From positions 248,001 to 312,000 of the forward strand of contig UBMI01000014.1 in the NCBI GenBank assembly GCA_900466475.1: 64,000 bases of DNA, read 5' to 3'. The translations under genes were made by a program, and so were the position numbers. Positions 15,018-24,115 of the stretch are shown one piece after another. Position 1 is the first letter of the stretch; each line of letters begins with the position of its first letter. The DNA comes from Hyphomicrobiales bacterium (GTDB taxonomy: Bacteria; Pseudomonadota; Alphaproteobacteria; Rhizobiales; Rhizobiaceae). The notes below the pieces were generated by a model that was not told the origin of the DNA, did not search any database, and was given only the letters and a program-made list of their open reading frames with translations.

Positions 15018-16040
15018 ATGCTCACCAAGAAACTTCTTTCGGCCTGCCTCGGCGCTGGCCTGGTTGCCGCTCTGGCAGTCTCGGCCTCCGCTGCTGACAT
15101 TACCGGCGCTGGCTCCACCTTCGTCTACCCGGTCCTTTCGAAGTGGTCCGCGGACTACAACAAGGAAACCGGCGACAAGCTGAACTACCAGTCGATCGGT
15201 TCGGGCGGCGGTATTGCCCAGATCAAGGCTGCCACGGTTGACTTCGGCGCTTCCGATGCCCCGCTCAAGCCGGAAGACCTGACGGCTGGCGGCTTCGGCC
15301 AGTTTCCGCTGGTTGTCGGCGGTATCGTTCCCGTCATCAACGTCAAGGGCATCAAATCAGGCGAATTGAAGCTTTCGGGCAAGGTTCTCGCCGACATCTA
15401 CCTCGGCAACGTCACCAAGTGGAACGACAAGGCAATCGCCGACCTGAACCCGGGCCTGAAGCTGCCCGACAGCCAGATCGCTGTCGTTCACCGTTCGGAC
15501 GGTTCGGGCACGTCCTTCAACTGGACGAACTTCTTTTCGAAGGTAAACCCGGACTGGAAGTCGAAGGTTGGTGAAGGCACCGCGGTCAACTGGCCGGTCG
15601 GTATCGGCGGCAAGGGCAACGAAGGCGTTGCCGCATACGTCACCCGCGTCAAGGACTCCATCGGCTACGTCGAATACGCCTACGCCCTGCAGAACAAGTT
15701 GCCCTTCGTTCTCGTTCAGAACGCTGCCGGCCAGTATCCGAAGCCGAATGCCGAGAGCTTCTCGGCCGCCGCTGCAAGTGCAGAATGGGGCAAGGCCCAG
15801 GACTTCTACCTGATCATGACCAACGCTCCGGGCGAAAAGGCCTGGCCGATCACGGCAACCACCTGGGCCATCATGTACAAGGAGCCGAAGGACGCCGAGC
15901 GCTCCAAGGCTGCTTTCTCCTTCTTCAAGTGGGCTCTCGAAAAGGGCCAGAAGGAAGCGTCCTCGCTCGACTACGTCCCGCTTCCGGACACGCTCGTGAA
16001 GCAGATCGAAGACTACTGGACGGCCTCTTTCAAGAGCTGA
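15018..16040 (+). CDS. pstS: Periplasmic phosphate-binding protein PstS
   Basis: Captures inorganic phosphate in the periplasm and delivers it to PstCA. The 340 residues begin with a signal peptide (MLTKKLLSACLGAGLVAALAVSASA). The mature start ADITGAGSTFVYPVLSKW is the signature of the family. Phosphate-contact motifs GAGSTF, GSGGGIAQIKAATVDFGASDAPL and HRSDGSGTSFNW are all present. AGGGAAGAG precedes the ATG. It is the first gene of pstSCAB and lies behind a PHO box, so strong expression in phosphate starvation is expected. Confidence 0.98.
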   Translation: MLTKKLLSACLGAGLVAALAVSASAADITGAGSTFVYPVLSKWSADYNKETGDKLNYQSIGSGGGIAQIKAATVDFGASDAPLKPEDLTAGGFGQFPLVVGGIVPVINVKGIKSGELKLSGKVLADIYLGNVTKWNDKAIADLNPGLKLPDSQIAVVHRSDGSGTSFNWTNFFSKVNPDWKSKVGEGTAVNWPVGIGGKGNEGVAAYVTRVKDSIGYVEYAYALQNKLPFVLVQNAAGQYPKPNAESFSAAAASAEWGKAQDFYLIMTNAPGEKAWPITATTWAIMYKEPKDAERSKAAFSFFKWALEKGQKEASSLDYVPLPDTLVKQIEDYWTASFKS

Positions 16041-16061
16041 TCCTGACGAAACTGCGGTTGG

Positions 16062-16083
16062 GGCGGAAAGCTTTGCTTTCCGC
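16062..16083 (+). terminator. Intercistronic hairpin pstS-pstC
   Basis: GGCGGAAAG and CTTTCCGCC form a 9-bp stem with a four-base loop, 21 bases after the pstS stop. Such hairpins downstream of binding-protein genes commonly stabilise the upstream mRNA or partly terminate, raising binding protein over permease. No T-run follows, which fits a stabiliser rather than a full terminator. Confidence 0.5.
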
Positions 16084-16128
16084 CCTAAATGCCTTTGACA
16101 CCCCCTCAAAGCAGCAGAGCGTACGGAT

Positions 16129-17106
16129 ATGAGCGAAGCATTGGCATCGCTGCCCGCCGACATCGCGGGCGTGAAGCGCCGCGACGGCGCCGCAGGCGAT
16201 CGTATTTTCTTTTGGATAGTTTTGGGCTGCGGCCTGTTTGTTCTCTTCGCCCTGCTGGCAGCGGCGGTCTCCATGGCCATGGGCGGGCTTCTCGCCTTCC
16301 GCACGTTCGGCTTCGGCTTTCTGACCGGCACTGAATGGGACCCGGTTGCCGAGCGGTTCGCGGGTCTCGTGCCGATCTACGGCACGCTGGTGACCTCGGC
16401 ACTCGCCATGATCATTGGTGTTCCCGTCAGCCTCGGTATTGCGGTGTTCATCACCGAAGTTGCGCCACGCTCCGTTCGCGGCCCGATCGGCGGCGCTGTC
16501 GAGCTTCTCGCCGGCATCCCCTCGATCATCTACGGCATGTGGGGTCTCTTCACCTTCGCGCCCTTCATGTCGGATTACGTCCAGCCGGTGCTGATCGACT
16601 GGCTCGGCCCGATCCCGCTGATCGGCGCGCTGTTTTCGGGGGCTCCGCTCGGTATCGGCATGCTGACCTCGGGCATCGTGCTGGCGATCATGATCATCCC
16701 CTTCATCTCCTCCGTCATGCGCGACGTCTTCCTCGTCGTCCCCGCACAGCTGAAGGAATCGGCCTATGCGCTGGGCTCGACCAAGTGGGAAGTGGTGCGC
16801 GACATCGTCATTCCGCATACCCGCACAGCCGTCGTCGGCGGCATATTCCTCGGCCTCGGCCGTGCGCTCGGCGAGACCATGGCGGTCACCTTCGTTCTCG
16901 GCAACACCCACAACATCGCGGTGTCGCTGATGGAGCCTGGCACCTCGATTGCCGCAACGCTTGCCAACGAATTTGCAGAGGCTTCGGATGACCTCTACCG
17001 GTCGTCGCTCGCCGCACTCGGCCTGATCCTCTTCGTTGTCACCTTCATTGTCCTGGCTGCCGCCAAGCTCATGCTGGTGCGTATGGCAAAGCAGAGGGGA
17101 GAGTAA
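16129..17106 (+). CDS. pstC: Phosphate ABC transporter permease PstC
   Basis: One of the two inner-membrane permeases of the high-affinity phosphate importer. The 325 residues have about six hydrophobic helices. The coupling-helix region ESAYALGSTKWEVVRDIVIPHTRTAVVGG carries the EAA-type motif that contacts PstB, and GRALGETMAVTFVLGN follows as in all PstC proteins. It starts 88 bases after pstS, a gap containing a short GC-rich stem (GGCGGAAAG / CTTTCCGCC, 16062-16083) that may let pstS mRNA outlast the rest. pstA begins 2 bases after its stop. Confidence 0.97.
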   Translation: MSEALASLPADIAGVKRRDGAAGDRIFFWIVLGCGLFVLFALLAAAVSMAMGGLLAFRTFGFGFLTGTEWDPVAERFAGLVPIYGTLVTSALAMIIGVPVSLGIAVFITEVAPRSVRGPIGGAVELLAGIPSIIYGMWGLFTFAPFMSDYVQPVLIDWLGPIPLIGALFSGAPLGIGMLTSGIVLAIMIIPFISSVMRDVFLVVPAQLKESAYALGSTKWEVVRDIVIPHTRTAVVGGIFLGLGRALGETMAVTFVLGNTHNIAVSLMEPGTSIAATLANEFAEASDDLYRSSLAALGLILFVVTFIVLAAAKLMLVRMAKQRGE

Positions 17107-17108
17107 TC

Positions 17109-17966
17109 ATGGCTACCTATTCCGGTTCGCTCTACCGTCGGCGCCAGCTCAGCAGCGCCATCGCTCTGACGCTCTGCGGCATCGCCACCGTGCTTGGCCT
17201 CGTCTTCCTTGTCTGGATACTCTGGACAACGCTGATCCACGGCCTGTCCGCCCTGAGCCCCACGCTTTTGACGGAAATGACGCCGCCGCCTGGTGAAGAT
17301 GGCGGCGGTCTCGCCAACGCCTTCATGGGCAGCCTGCTGATGGTCGTGCTTGCTGTTGTCATAGGCACGCCGATCGGTGTGCTCGCCGGCACCTACCTGT
17401 CGGAATTCGCCCGCGGCAAGAAGCTCGGTGAGGTCATTCGCTTCGTCAACGACATCCTGCTCTCGGCGCCCTCGATCATCATCGGTCTGTTCGTCTACGA
17501 GCTGGTTGTTCGCCCGACGGCACGCTTCTCCGGCTTTGCCGGCGGCATCGCGCTGGCCTTCATCTTCCTGCCGGTCGTGGTGCGCACGACCGACGAGATG
17601 CTGCGGCTGGTTCCTGACGTGATGCGCGAGGCAGCCCTTTCGCTCGGCATCCCGCGCTGGAAGGTCACGGTCAACGTCCTCTACCGCGCCGCGTCGACCG
17701 GCATCCTCACCGGTATCCTTCTGGCGATCGCCCGCATTTCGGGCGAGACCGCGCCATTGCTGTTCACGGCTCTGAACAACCAGTACTGGAGCCTCGATAT
17801 GTCGCAGCCGATGGCGAACATCCCCGTGGTCATCTTCCAGTTCGCCATGAGCCCCTATGAGCAATGGCAGAATCTTGCGTGGGCCGGTGCCTTCGTGATG
17901 ACGGCCGTCGTTCTAATCCTGAGCGTCGTATCGCGCTCCGTCCTGAACCGAAAAGGTGGGAAATGA
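17109..17966 (+). CDS. pstA: Phosphate ABC transporter permease PstA
   Basis: The second membrane subunit of the phosphate importer, 285 residues, about six helices. The EAA coupling region is REAALSLGIPRWKVTVNVLYRAASTGILTG, followed by AIARISGETAPLLFTALNNQYW, typical of PstA. The preceding segment VNDILLSAPSIIIGLFVYEL is likewise conserved. The stop TGA overlaps the ATGATG start of pstB, giving coupled translation. Confidence 0.97.
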   Translation: MATYSGSLYRRRQLSSAIALTLCGIATVLGLVFLVWILWTTLIHGLSALSPTLLTEMTPPPGEDGGGLANAFMGSLLMVVLAVVIGTPIGVLAGTYLSEFARGKKLGEVIRFVNDILLSAPSIIIGLFVYELVVRPTARFSGFAGGIALAFIFLPVVVRTTDEMLRLVPDVMREAALSLGIPRWKVTVNVLYRAASTGILTGILLAIARISGETAPLLFTALNNQYWSLDMSQPMANIPVVIFQFAMSPYEQWQNLAWAGAFVMTAVVLILSVVSRSVLNRKGGK

Positions 17967-18775
17967 TGCTTCAGTCCCAAGACACTTTCGACGCCGCCAG
18001 CAAGTCGGAAAAGCCGATGGCCAAAGACAAGATCGCTCTCGAGAAAGTCAATTTCTATTACGGCGACGCCCACGCCATCAAGGATGTGAGCCTGAGCTTC
18101 CCTGAGCGTCAGGTTTCGGCCCTGATCGGTCCGTCGGGATGCGGCAAGTCCACGCTGCTGCGCATCCTGAACCGTATCTACATGCTGTATCCGAAGATGC
18201 GCGCCACCGGCTCGATCAAGCTCGACGGCAAGAATATCCTCGACCCGAGCTTCTCGATGAACGAGCTGCGCGCCCGCGTCGGCATGGTCTTCCAGAAGCC
18301 GGTGCCGTTCCCGATGTCGATCTATGACAACATCGCCTATGGCATTCGCCATCACGAGCGCCTCAACAAGGCCGACATGGATATCCGCGTCGAGCAGGCG
18401 TTGCGTCAGGCCGCCCTCTGGGATGAAGTCAAGGACAAGCTGAAGGGCAGCGGCCTCGGGCTTTCCGGCGGCCAGCAGCAGCGTCTTTGCATTGCCCGCG
18501 GCGTGGCGCTGCGTCCGGAAGTCCTACTGCTCGACGAGCCGACCTCGGCCCTTGACCCGATCTCGACCGCCAAGGTGGAAGAGCTGGTCGCGCAGTTGAA
18601 GGGCGAATTCACGATCGTCATCGTTACCCACAACATGCAGCAGGCAAGCCGCATCTCCGACAACACCGCCTTCATGTATCTCGGCGAGCTGATCGAATAT
18701 GGCCCGACCACGCAGATCTTCCAGTCGCCGAAGATCAAGCGAACGGAAGATTATATCACCGGCCGCTACGGCTGA
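17963..18775 (+). CDS. pstB: Phosphate ABC transporter ATP-binding protein PstB
   Basis: The ATPase of the phosphate importer. Walker A is GPSGCGKST, the signature is LSGGQQQRLCIARG, Walker B is LLLDEPTSALD, and the switch histidine follows in IVTHNMQQ. Start: ATGATG at 17963/17966 overlaps the pstA stop; AGGTGGG precedes both, so 270 or 269 residues are equally plausible. An open frame further upstream lies inside pstA and is not used. The operon stops here at a strong terminator: the usual rhizobial followers phoU and phoB are absent. Confidence 0.97.
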   Translation: MMLQSQDTFDAASKSEKPMAKDKIALEKVNFYYGDAHAIKDVSLSFPERQVSALIGPSGCGKSTLLRILNRIYMLYPKMRATGSIKLDGKNILDPSFSMNELRARVGMVFQKPVPFPMSIYDNIAYGIRHHERLNKADMDIRVEQALRQAALWDEVKDKLKGSGLGLSGGQQQRLCIARGVALRPEVLLLDEPTSALDPISTAKVEELVAQLKGEFTIVIVTHNMQQASRISDNTAFMYLGELIEYGPTTQIFQSPKIKRTEDYITGRYG

Positions 18776-18800
18776 TACGACATTCCCTCTGCGGAAACGA

Positions 18801-18835
18801 AAACGGCCGGCATGCGATGAGCATGCCGGCCGTTT
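18801..18835. terminator. Bidirectional terminator pstB / P450
   Basis: A perfect 15-bp stem, AAACGGCCGGCATGC / GCATGCCGGCCGTTT, with a five-base loop and T-rich flank (CTTTC). It lies 25 bases after pstB and 24 bases before the convergent P450 stop, serving both. Confidence 0.92.
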
Positions 18836-18859
18836 CTTTCGTGATATCGGAAAAATGGC

Positions 18860-20104
18860 TTACCAGGCGAGATCCAGGCGGTCGAGGCCGTGGAAATGAT
18901 AGACGTCCTTGACGACGGGCGTCTTCGCAAGCTTGAGCCCCGGCAGGCGCTTGAACAGGATCGGCAGCACGACATTGAGCTCCAGCCGCGCCAGCGGCGC
19001 GCCGATGCAGAAGTGGATGCCGGCGCCGAAAGAAAGATTGGGCGCCTCGTTGCGGTCGGGCTTGAAGGCGAGGGGATCGCTGAATTTCGCCGGATCGAGA
19101 TTGGCGGCGGCCAGGATCATGCTCACCTTGTCGCCGCGCTTGAACTCTATGCCGTCGATCTCGGCGGGTTCCAGCGCCCATCGCTGGAAGATGTGGACCG
19201 GCGCGCAAATGCGCAGCGATTCCTCGACGGTACGCTCGGTGGCGGTTTCATCACGGAAAAGCTCGGCCGGATCGTAGTCGCTGTCCAGAATGACGCGCAC
19301 CGAATTGCCGATCTGATGGACCGTTGCCTCATGGCCGGCGTTGAGCAGCACGATGGTCGTCGAGACGAGCTCGTCTTCCGTCAGGTACTGGCCCTTGTGC
19401 TCGGTATGGATCATATGGGTCAGCAGGTCGTCGCGCGGTTCGGCCCGGCGCTCGGCAATGACCGTCTTCACATAGTCGGAAAATTCCCGTGCCGCTTGCT
19501 CGGCGGCATCTTCGTCCGCGCGGGTGCGCCCGAACATGTACATGCGCACATAGGCATGCGACCATTTGAGGAGCTGCGGCCCCATGTCTTCGGGAATGCC
19601 GATCATGCGGGCGATCATCGTCACCGGGATGATATCGGCGAAGGCCGCAAGAAGCTCCACCTCGCCCTTGTCGGCAAAGCCGTCGATCAGCCGGTTGGCG
19701 AGTTCTTCCAGCTCCGGCTTCATCTTCTCGACATGGCGCGAGACGAAGGCGCGGTTGACGAGCGTACGCAGCCGCGTGTGTTCCGGCGGCTCCAGCTCCA
19801 GCAGAGAATAGCGCTCCGCGAGATCGAAGGCGGCGATATGCGGTTCGGGCTCGGGAAGGCCGAGCTCCTCGCGGCTGGCAATATGCAGGATCTGCCGGCC
19901 GAAACGGCGGTCGCGCAGCAGCCCGTTTACATGATCATAGCCGGTGACGAACCACTGCTTCTGCTGTTCCCAGTAGAAGGTGGGACAATGGGCATGGAGC
20001 GCGGCATAGACCGCGTTCGGGTTGCCGTAGAAGGCCGGGTCGCTGCCGTCGAGCGAGACATGGCGGGTTGCGGGATCGATCTTGAGAAAGGGCGGTATCA
20101 TCAT
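18860..20104 (-). CDS. Cytochrome P450
   Basis: A soluble bacterial P450 of 414 residues. The oxygen-binding I-helix motif is AGHEAT (256-261), the EXXR motif E295-R298 and the heme-thiolate loop FGAGIHFCIGAP with C366. No membrane anchor is present, as usual for class I bacterial enzymes fed by a ferredoxin and reductase; neither partner gene is nearby. The substrate is unknown. The start MMIPPFLKIDP has two adjacent ATGs. It is convergent with pstB. Confidence 0.95.
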   Translation of the reverse strand: MMIPPFLKIDPATRHVSLDGSDPAFYGNPNAVYAALHAHCPTFYWEQQKQWFVTGYDHVNGLLRDRRFGRQILHIASREELGLPEPEPHIAAFDLAERYSLLELEPPEHTRLRTLVNRAFVSRHVEKMKPELEELANRLIDGFADKGEVELLAAFADIIPVTMIARMIGIPEDMGPQLLKWSHAYVRMYMFGRTRADEDAAEQAAREFSDYVKTVIAERRAEPRDDLLTHMIHTEHKGQYLTEDELVSTTIVLLNAGHEATVHQIGNSVRVILDSDYDPAELFRDETATERTVEESLRICAPVHIFQRWALEPAEIDGIEFKRGDKVSMILAAANLDPAKFSDPLAFKPDRNEAPNLSFGAGIHFCIGAPLARLELNVVLPILFKRLPGLKLAKTPVVKDVYHFHGLDRLDLAW

Positions 20105-20213
20105 GGGCAGAGGCTTAGCGGATTTGCCGTGCCTCGGAAAGATGGGCGCTTGGAGCTATTCCAGTAATGTAGTGCAGTGGTTTTGCGCCCGGAATTGCGC
20201 AAAAACAAATGCT

Positions 20214-21467
20214 CTAGCCTGCGCGGGAGAGCACGCCCATGCGGCGAAGCGCTTCCACCTGATCGTCGACGGTCGGCACGAGTTCGCCGGCGTGGGAGTT
20301 GGGCTCGCCTGGCGCGGGCGCTGCCGTTTCTTCCTCGCCAAAGACGACCGTGCAGTTGCGGCCAGCGGCCTTGGCAGAATAGAGCGCCCGGTCGGCAGCC
20401 GAGACCAGCCGGTCGATATTGGCCTCGATCGCCGAGGAAAGCGCGATGCCGACGCTGACGGTGGCGGGGATCAGTGCCTCGCCTGTGCTGACGGGTAAGC
20501 GGCAGAATTCGGCGCGGATCGATTCCGCCAGCGCTTCCGCCTCCGTTTGGTCGCGGACGGTTACGAAGGCTGCGAATTCTTCGCCGCCCATGCGGCCGAA
20601 GATATTGTTCGGGATATACTGACGGGCAAGGCGGGCAAAGGCGGTCAGGACGGCATCGCCGGATTGATGGCCGAAGCGGTCGTTGACGCGCTTGAAATGG
20701 TCGAGGTCGAAAAGGATGACACCGACCTGATGCTGCTCGTCATGTGCCTTTTCTTGGATCTTGTCGAAATAGCCGAGCAGGCCGCGGCGGTTCAGCACGC
20801 CGGTCAGCGCGTCCGTCAGCGTCAGCACGCGCAGATGGCGTTCCGACCGTTCCATGATGAGGCGGCAGGTAAGCGCGAAGGCGATGGTGAGCAGGAAGGC
20901 GCTCGCCATGGCGGCCGCGCCGCTGAAATTCGTTGCCTGCGCATCCGAAGGCAGGATCAGCGCCATTGCGATGGCCACGCCGAAGCACAGGAAGGCCTGC
21001 AGCACGAAGACGGCCATCAGGAAGACGCGCGTGCGTTCACGGCGGATATCACCGGCGGCAACCGCCATGCCGAGCGCAGTGGCGCCGGTCGCCGAAGCGA
21101 GATTGTAAAGAATGACCCGGTTGGAATAATCTTCGTTGATCCAGGGCAGGAAGACGCCCGCGAGCCAGATCGCCGGCGGCAGCAGCGCCCACCATTCCAT
21201 TTTCTTGCGGTCGAGGGCCAGGAAGCCGGCAACCCAGGCGCTCTGTCCGAGCAAGGCGATGGCATTGCCGATTTCGATGGAAAGCAGGTTGGGGATTTCG
21301 CCGCGGGCTGCAACGAGTGCAAAACCGATGCCGCTGAACAGGAAGCCGAGCCCCCAAAAAAGGTAGGCGGCGCTTTTCCGGTTGTGGCGCCAGGCCACGA
21401 ACAGAACCAGAGCCAGCGTAAGGGCTTCGGAACACCAGATGGACAGACCTGTAGTGACATTGAACAC
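20214..21467 (-). CDS. Membrane-bound diguanylate cyclase (GGDEF)
   Basis: A 417-residue protein with about six hydrophobic segments in residues 8-200, forming an integral-membrane sensor without a known ligand motif. A GGDEF domain starts at LTLTDALTGVLNRRGLL (residue 215). The active site is GGEEF at 294-298, which is compatible with catalysis. No RxxD inhibitory site precedes it, so product feedback may be absent. The C-terminal 45 residues are proline- and charge-rich. It makes cyclic-di-GMP if active. It is the second such gene within 10 kb. Confidence 0.93.
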   Translation of the reverse strand: MFNVTTGLSIWCSEALTLALVLFVAWRHNRKSAAYLFWGLGFLFSGIGFALVAARGEIPNLLSIEIGNAIALLGQSAWVAGFLALDRKKMEWWALLPPAIWLAGVFLPWINEDYSNRVILYNLASATGATALGMAVAAGDIRRERTRVFLMAVFVLQAFLCFGVAIAMALILPSDAQATNFSGAAAMASAFLLTIAFALTCRLIMERSERHLRVLTLTDALTGVLNRRGLLGYFDKIQEKAHDEQHQVGVILFDLDHFKRVNDRFGHQSGDAVLTAFARLARQYIPNNIFGRMGGEEFAAFVTVRDQTEAEALAESIRAEFCRLPVSTGEALIPATVSVGIALSSAIEANIDRLVSAADRALYSAKAAGRNCTVVFGEEETAAPAPGEPNSHAGELVPTVDDQVEALRRMGVLSRAG

Positions 21468-21849
21468 GGCAGCAACCCCTTGAATAGTGGCCGCATCCTT
21501 GCCGAAGAAGCTCGCTGTTTGATTAATGACGGGAGGCTAGAGTCGGCAATCTGGCCGATATCTGCCGGTAAGCTTTCCGCCCGGTAAATGACCGCGACTT
21601 TCCTCGAGCGCGGTAAGCCTTCCTTCATCCTGTCATAGAGAAAAGCTGTGAGAGCGAAAGGGCTGGCCTCGCCGTTAACAGGCGTTTGGGAGAAACCGGA
21701 TAGGGAAATGTCAAAGCCATATCTCGCGCGCCCTTCTTAACGTTATCCTTATGCGTGTCTTGAAGAGGGGGGCGGGGACACTCTATGTAGGGATAAGGCA
21801 TTTTTCTTTGATTCCCGGCCTTCGCCGGAAAGACGTTAAAAGGACGCAC
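21468..21849. other. Divergent region GGDEF gene / clpP
   Basis: About 380 bases without a supported gene. The first half must carry the GGDEF gene promoter on the minus strand. The second half has a heat-shock-like promoter candidate for clpP and a small CCGGC-CTTC-GCCGG hairpin near 21816-21830 within the leader. Confidence 0.5.
21759..21788 (+). promoter_or_regulatory. Possible sigma-32 promoter of clpP
   Basis: CTTGAA (21759-21764) and CTATGT (21783-21788), 18 bases apart, resemble the alphaproteobacterial RpoH pattern of a CTTGAA box and a CTAT-containing -10. It lies about 60 bases before the clpP start. Heat control of clpP is common, but the match is short. Confidence 0.4.
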
Positions 21850-22479
21850 ATGAGAAACCCAGTCGATACCGCTATGGCACTCGTGCCGATGGTTGTGGAA
21901 CAGACCAATCGCGGTGAACGCTCCTACGACATCTATTCCCGCCTGCTCAAGGAACGCATCATCTTCCTGACGGGCCCTGTCGAGGACCATATGGCGACAC
22001 TCGTCTGCGCCCAGCTTCTCTTCCTCGAGGCCGAAAATCCGAAGAAGGAAATCGCGCTCTACATCAATTCGCCGGGTGGTGTCGTCACTGCCGGTATGGC
22101 GATCTATGACACGATGCAGTTCATCAAGCCGGCCGTCTCGACGCTCTGCGTCGGCCAGGCCGCGTCCATGGGCTCGCTGCTTCTGGCCGCCGGCCACAAG
22201 GACATGCGTTTCGCCACGCCGAATTCCCGCATCATGGTTCACCAGCCCTCGGGTGGTTTCCAGGGTCAGGCATCGGATATCGAGCGTCATGCCCGCGACA
22301 TCATCAAGATGAAGCGCCGCCTCAACGAGGTCTATGTGAAGCACACGGGCCGTACGTATGAGGAGGTCGAAAAGACCCTCGATCGCGACCATTTCATGGA
22401 TGCTGACGAGGCCCAGACCTGGGGCGTCATCGACAAGGTTCTGACCTCGCGCATCGAAATGGAAGGCGATCAGGCCTAG
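21850..22479 (+). CDS. clpP: ATP-dependent Clp protease proteolytic subunit
   Basis: The tetradecameric serine peptidase that degrades substrates fed by ClpX or ClpA. ATG 21850 after AAAAGGA gives 209 residues; the upstream open frame to 21751 lacks similarity. Catalytic S106 is in GQAASMGSL, H131 in MVHQPSGG, and the aspartate lies in TLDRD. The oxyanion glycines are in YINSPGG. The short propeptide region (MRNPVDTAMALVPMVVEQT) is typical. clpX follows after about 300 bases. Confidence 0.98.
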   Translation: MRNPVDTAMALVPMVVEQTNRGERSYDIYSRLLKERIIFLTGPVEDHMATLVCAQLLFLEAENPKKEIALYINSPGGVVTAGMAIYDTMQFIKPAVSTLCVGQAASMGSLLLAAGHKDMRFATPNSRIMVHQPSGGFQGQASDIERHARDIIKMKRRLNEVYVKHTGRTYEEVEKTLDRDHFMDADEAQTWGVIDKVLTSRIEMEGDQA

Positions 22480-22784
22480 TAATTAATAGGGATGGTATTT
22501 TCGCCGCCACAGTTCTATCCCATTTGTGATTGAACAAGGGGTTTCATCTGGCGGCGGAGACGCTAATAGTAACTATTAATGCTATGTTGGATTTTTGTGA
22601 CATAGCATTCGGCATTCGAAGGGGAATTCGTTGCCGCCGGTACCCGGACATGATTGATTGGGCCCGGTTCGTACCCCCTGAAGCCTTTGTCGGCAGAAAC
22701 TCCGGGTAGGGAGCGCCGTCAGGGAGCTGATTGAGTGGACCGCGATTTCGCGTTCGAAATGCGGCGTGCTGGAAGGAAAGTGAT
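22480..22784. other. clpP-clpX intergenic region with symmetric elements
   Basis: About 305 bases without a gene. It holds TAATAGT-A-ACTATTA (22564-22578) and a 10-bp hairpin AATGCTATGT / ACATAGCATT (22578-22587 with 22600-22609). The AT-rich stretch between them looks regulatory. clpX therefore probably has its own promoter here. Confidence 0.5.
22564..22609. promoter_or_regulatory. Adjacent palindrome and hairpin before clpX
   Basis: A 15-base near-perfect palindrome (7-bp arms, one central base) abuts a 10-bp stem with a 12-base loop containing ATTTTTG. The first could be an operator; the second could be an attenuator or a clpP terminator, though no T-run follows the stem. clpX starts 175 bases downstream. 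Confidence 0.4.
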
Positions 22785-24062
22785 ATGAGCAAGGTCAGCG
22801 GCAGCAACGGCGGCGACAGTAAGAACACCCTCTATTGTTCTTTCTGCGGAAAGAGCCAGCATGAAGTCCGGAAGCTTATTGCCGGACCGACCGTGTTTAT
22901 CTGCGATGAATGCGTCGAATTGTGCATGGACATCATCCGCGAGGAGAACAAGTCCTCGATGGTCAAGTCCCGTGACGGCGTTCCCACGCCCCAGGACATC
23001 ATCAAGGTCCTCGACGAATATGTCATCGGCCAACGTCAGGCGAAGAAGATCCTGTCGGTCGCCGTTCACAACCACTACAAGCGTCTCGCACACGCCTCGA
23101 AGAATGGCGATGTCGAGCTGGCGAAGTCGAACATCATGCTGGTCGGCCCGACCGGCTGCGGCAAGACCTATCTTGCCCAGACGCTCGCCCGCATCATCGA
23201 CGTTCCATTCACGATGGCCGACGCGACCACGCTGACGGAAGCCGGCTATGTCGGTGAAGACGTCGAAAACATCATCCTGAAGCTTCTGCAGGCTGCGGAC
23301 TATAATGTCGAGCGCGCTCAGCGCGGCATCGTCTACATCGACGAAGTCGACAAGATCTCCCGCAAGTCCGACAACCCGTCCATCACCCGTGACGTATCGG
23401 GCGAGGGCGTGCAGCAGGCGCTTCTGAAGATCATGGAAGGCACGGTTGCCTCGGTACCGCCGCAGGGCGGCCGCAAGCATCCGCAGCAGGAATTCCTGCA
23501 GGTCGACACGACGAACATCCTGTTCATCTGCGGCGGCGCTTTCGCCGGTCTCGACAAGATCATCTCTGCCCGTGGCGAGAAGACTTCGATCGGCTTTGGT
23601 GCAACTGTCAAGGCACCGGACGACCGCCGCGTCGGCGAAGTGCTGCGCGAACTGGAGCCGGAAGATCTGGTCAAGTTCGGCCTCATCCCGGAATTCATCG
23701 GTCGTCTGCCGGTTCTGGCAACGCTTGAGGATCTCGATGAGGACGCGCTGATCCAGATCCTGTCCGAGCCGAAGAACGCGCTGATCAAGCAGTACCAGCG
23801 CCTGTTCGAGATGGAAGACGTCGAACTCACCTTCCACGAGGACGCATTGCGTGAAATCGCCCGCAAGGCGATCATCCGCAAGACCGGCGCTCGCGGCCTG
23901 CGTTCGATCATGGAAAAGATCCTGCTCGATACGATGTTCGAACTGCCGGCGCTGGAAGGCGTGCGCGAGGTCGTCATCTCGGAAGAGGTCGCCCGCGGCT
24001 CGGCCCGCCCGCTGTATATCTACGCCGACCGCCAGGACGAGAAGGCAAACGTCTCGGCCTGA
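22785..24062 (+). CDS. clpX: ATP-dependent Clp protease ATPase subunit ClpX
   Basis: A hexameric AAA+ unfoldase that feeds ClpP. The 425 residues begin with the zinc-binding domain (C18, C21, C40, C43). Walker A is GPTGCGKT, Walker B VYIDEVDKI, and the IGF loop that docks on ClpP is in TSIGFGATV. Sensor and arginine-finger regions (PEFIGRLPV, RKTGARGLRSIME) follow. ATG 22785 after GGAAGGAAAG is the start. It ends at a terminator and is followed by lon. Confidence 0.99.
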   Translation: MSKVSGSNGGDSKNTLYCSFCGKSQHEVRKLIAGPTVFICDECVELCMDIIREENKSSMVKSRDGVPTPQDIIKVLDEYVIGQRQAKKILSVAVHNHYKRLAHASKNGDVELAKSNIMLVGPTGCGKTYLAQTLARIIDVPFTMADATTLTEAGYVGEDVENIILKLLQAADYNVERAQRGIVYIDEVDKISRKSDNPSITRDVSGEGVQQALLKIMEGTVASVPPQGGRKHPQQEFLQVDTTNILFICGGAFAGLDKIISARGEKTSIGFGATVKAPDDRRVGEVLRELEPEDLVKFGLIPEFIGRLPVLATLEDLDEDALIQILSEPKNALIKQYQRLFEMEDVELTFHEDALREIARKAIIRKTGARGLRSIMEKILLDTMFELPALEGVREVVISEEVARGSARPLYIYADRQDEKANVSA

Positions 24063-24087
24063 AGCTTGGGTTAAAAACCGCTATTTT

Positions 24088-24115
24088 AAGGGGCTTGCCT
24101 TGTGCAGGCCCCTTT
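24088..24115 (+). terminator. clpX terminator
   Basis: AAGGGGC / GCCCCTT (24088-24094 with 24108-24114), extended by TTGC/GCAG pairing, followed by TCTATTTG. It lies 26 bases after the clpX stop. Confidence 0.75.
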
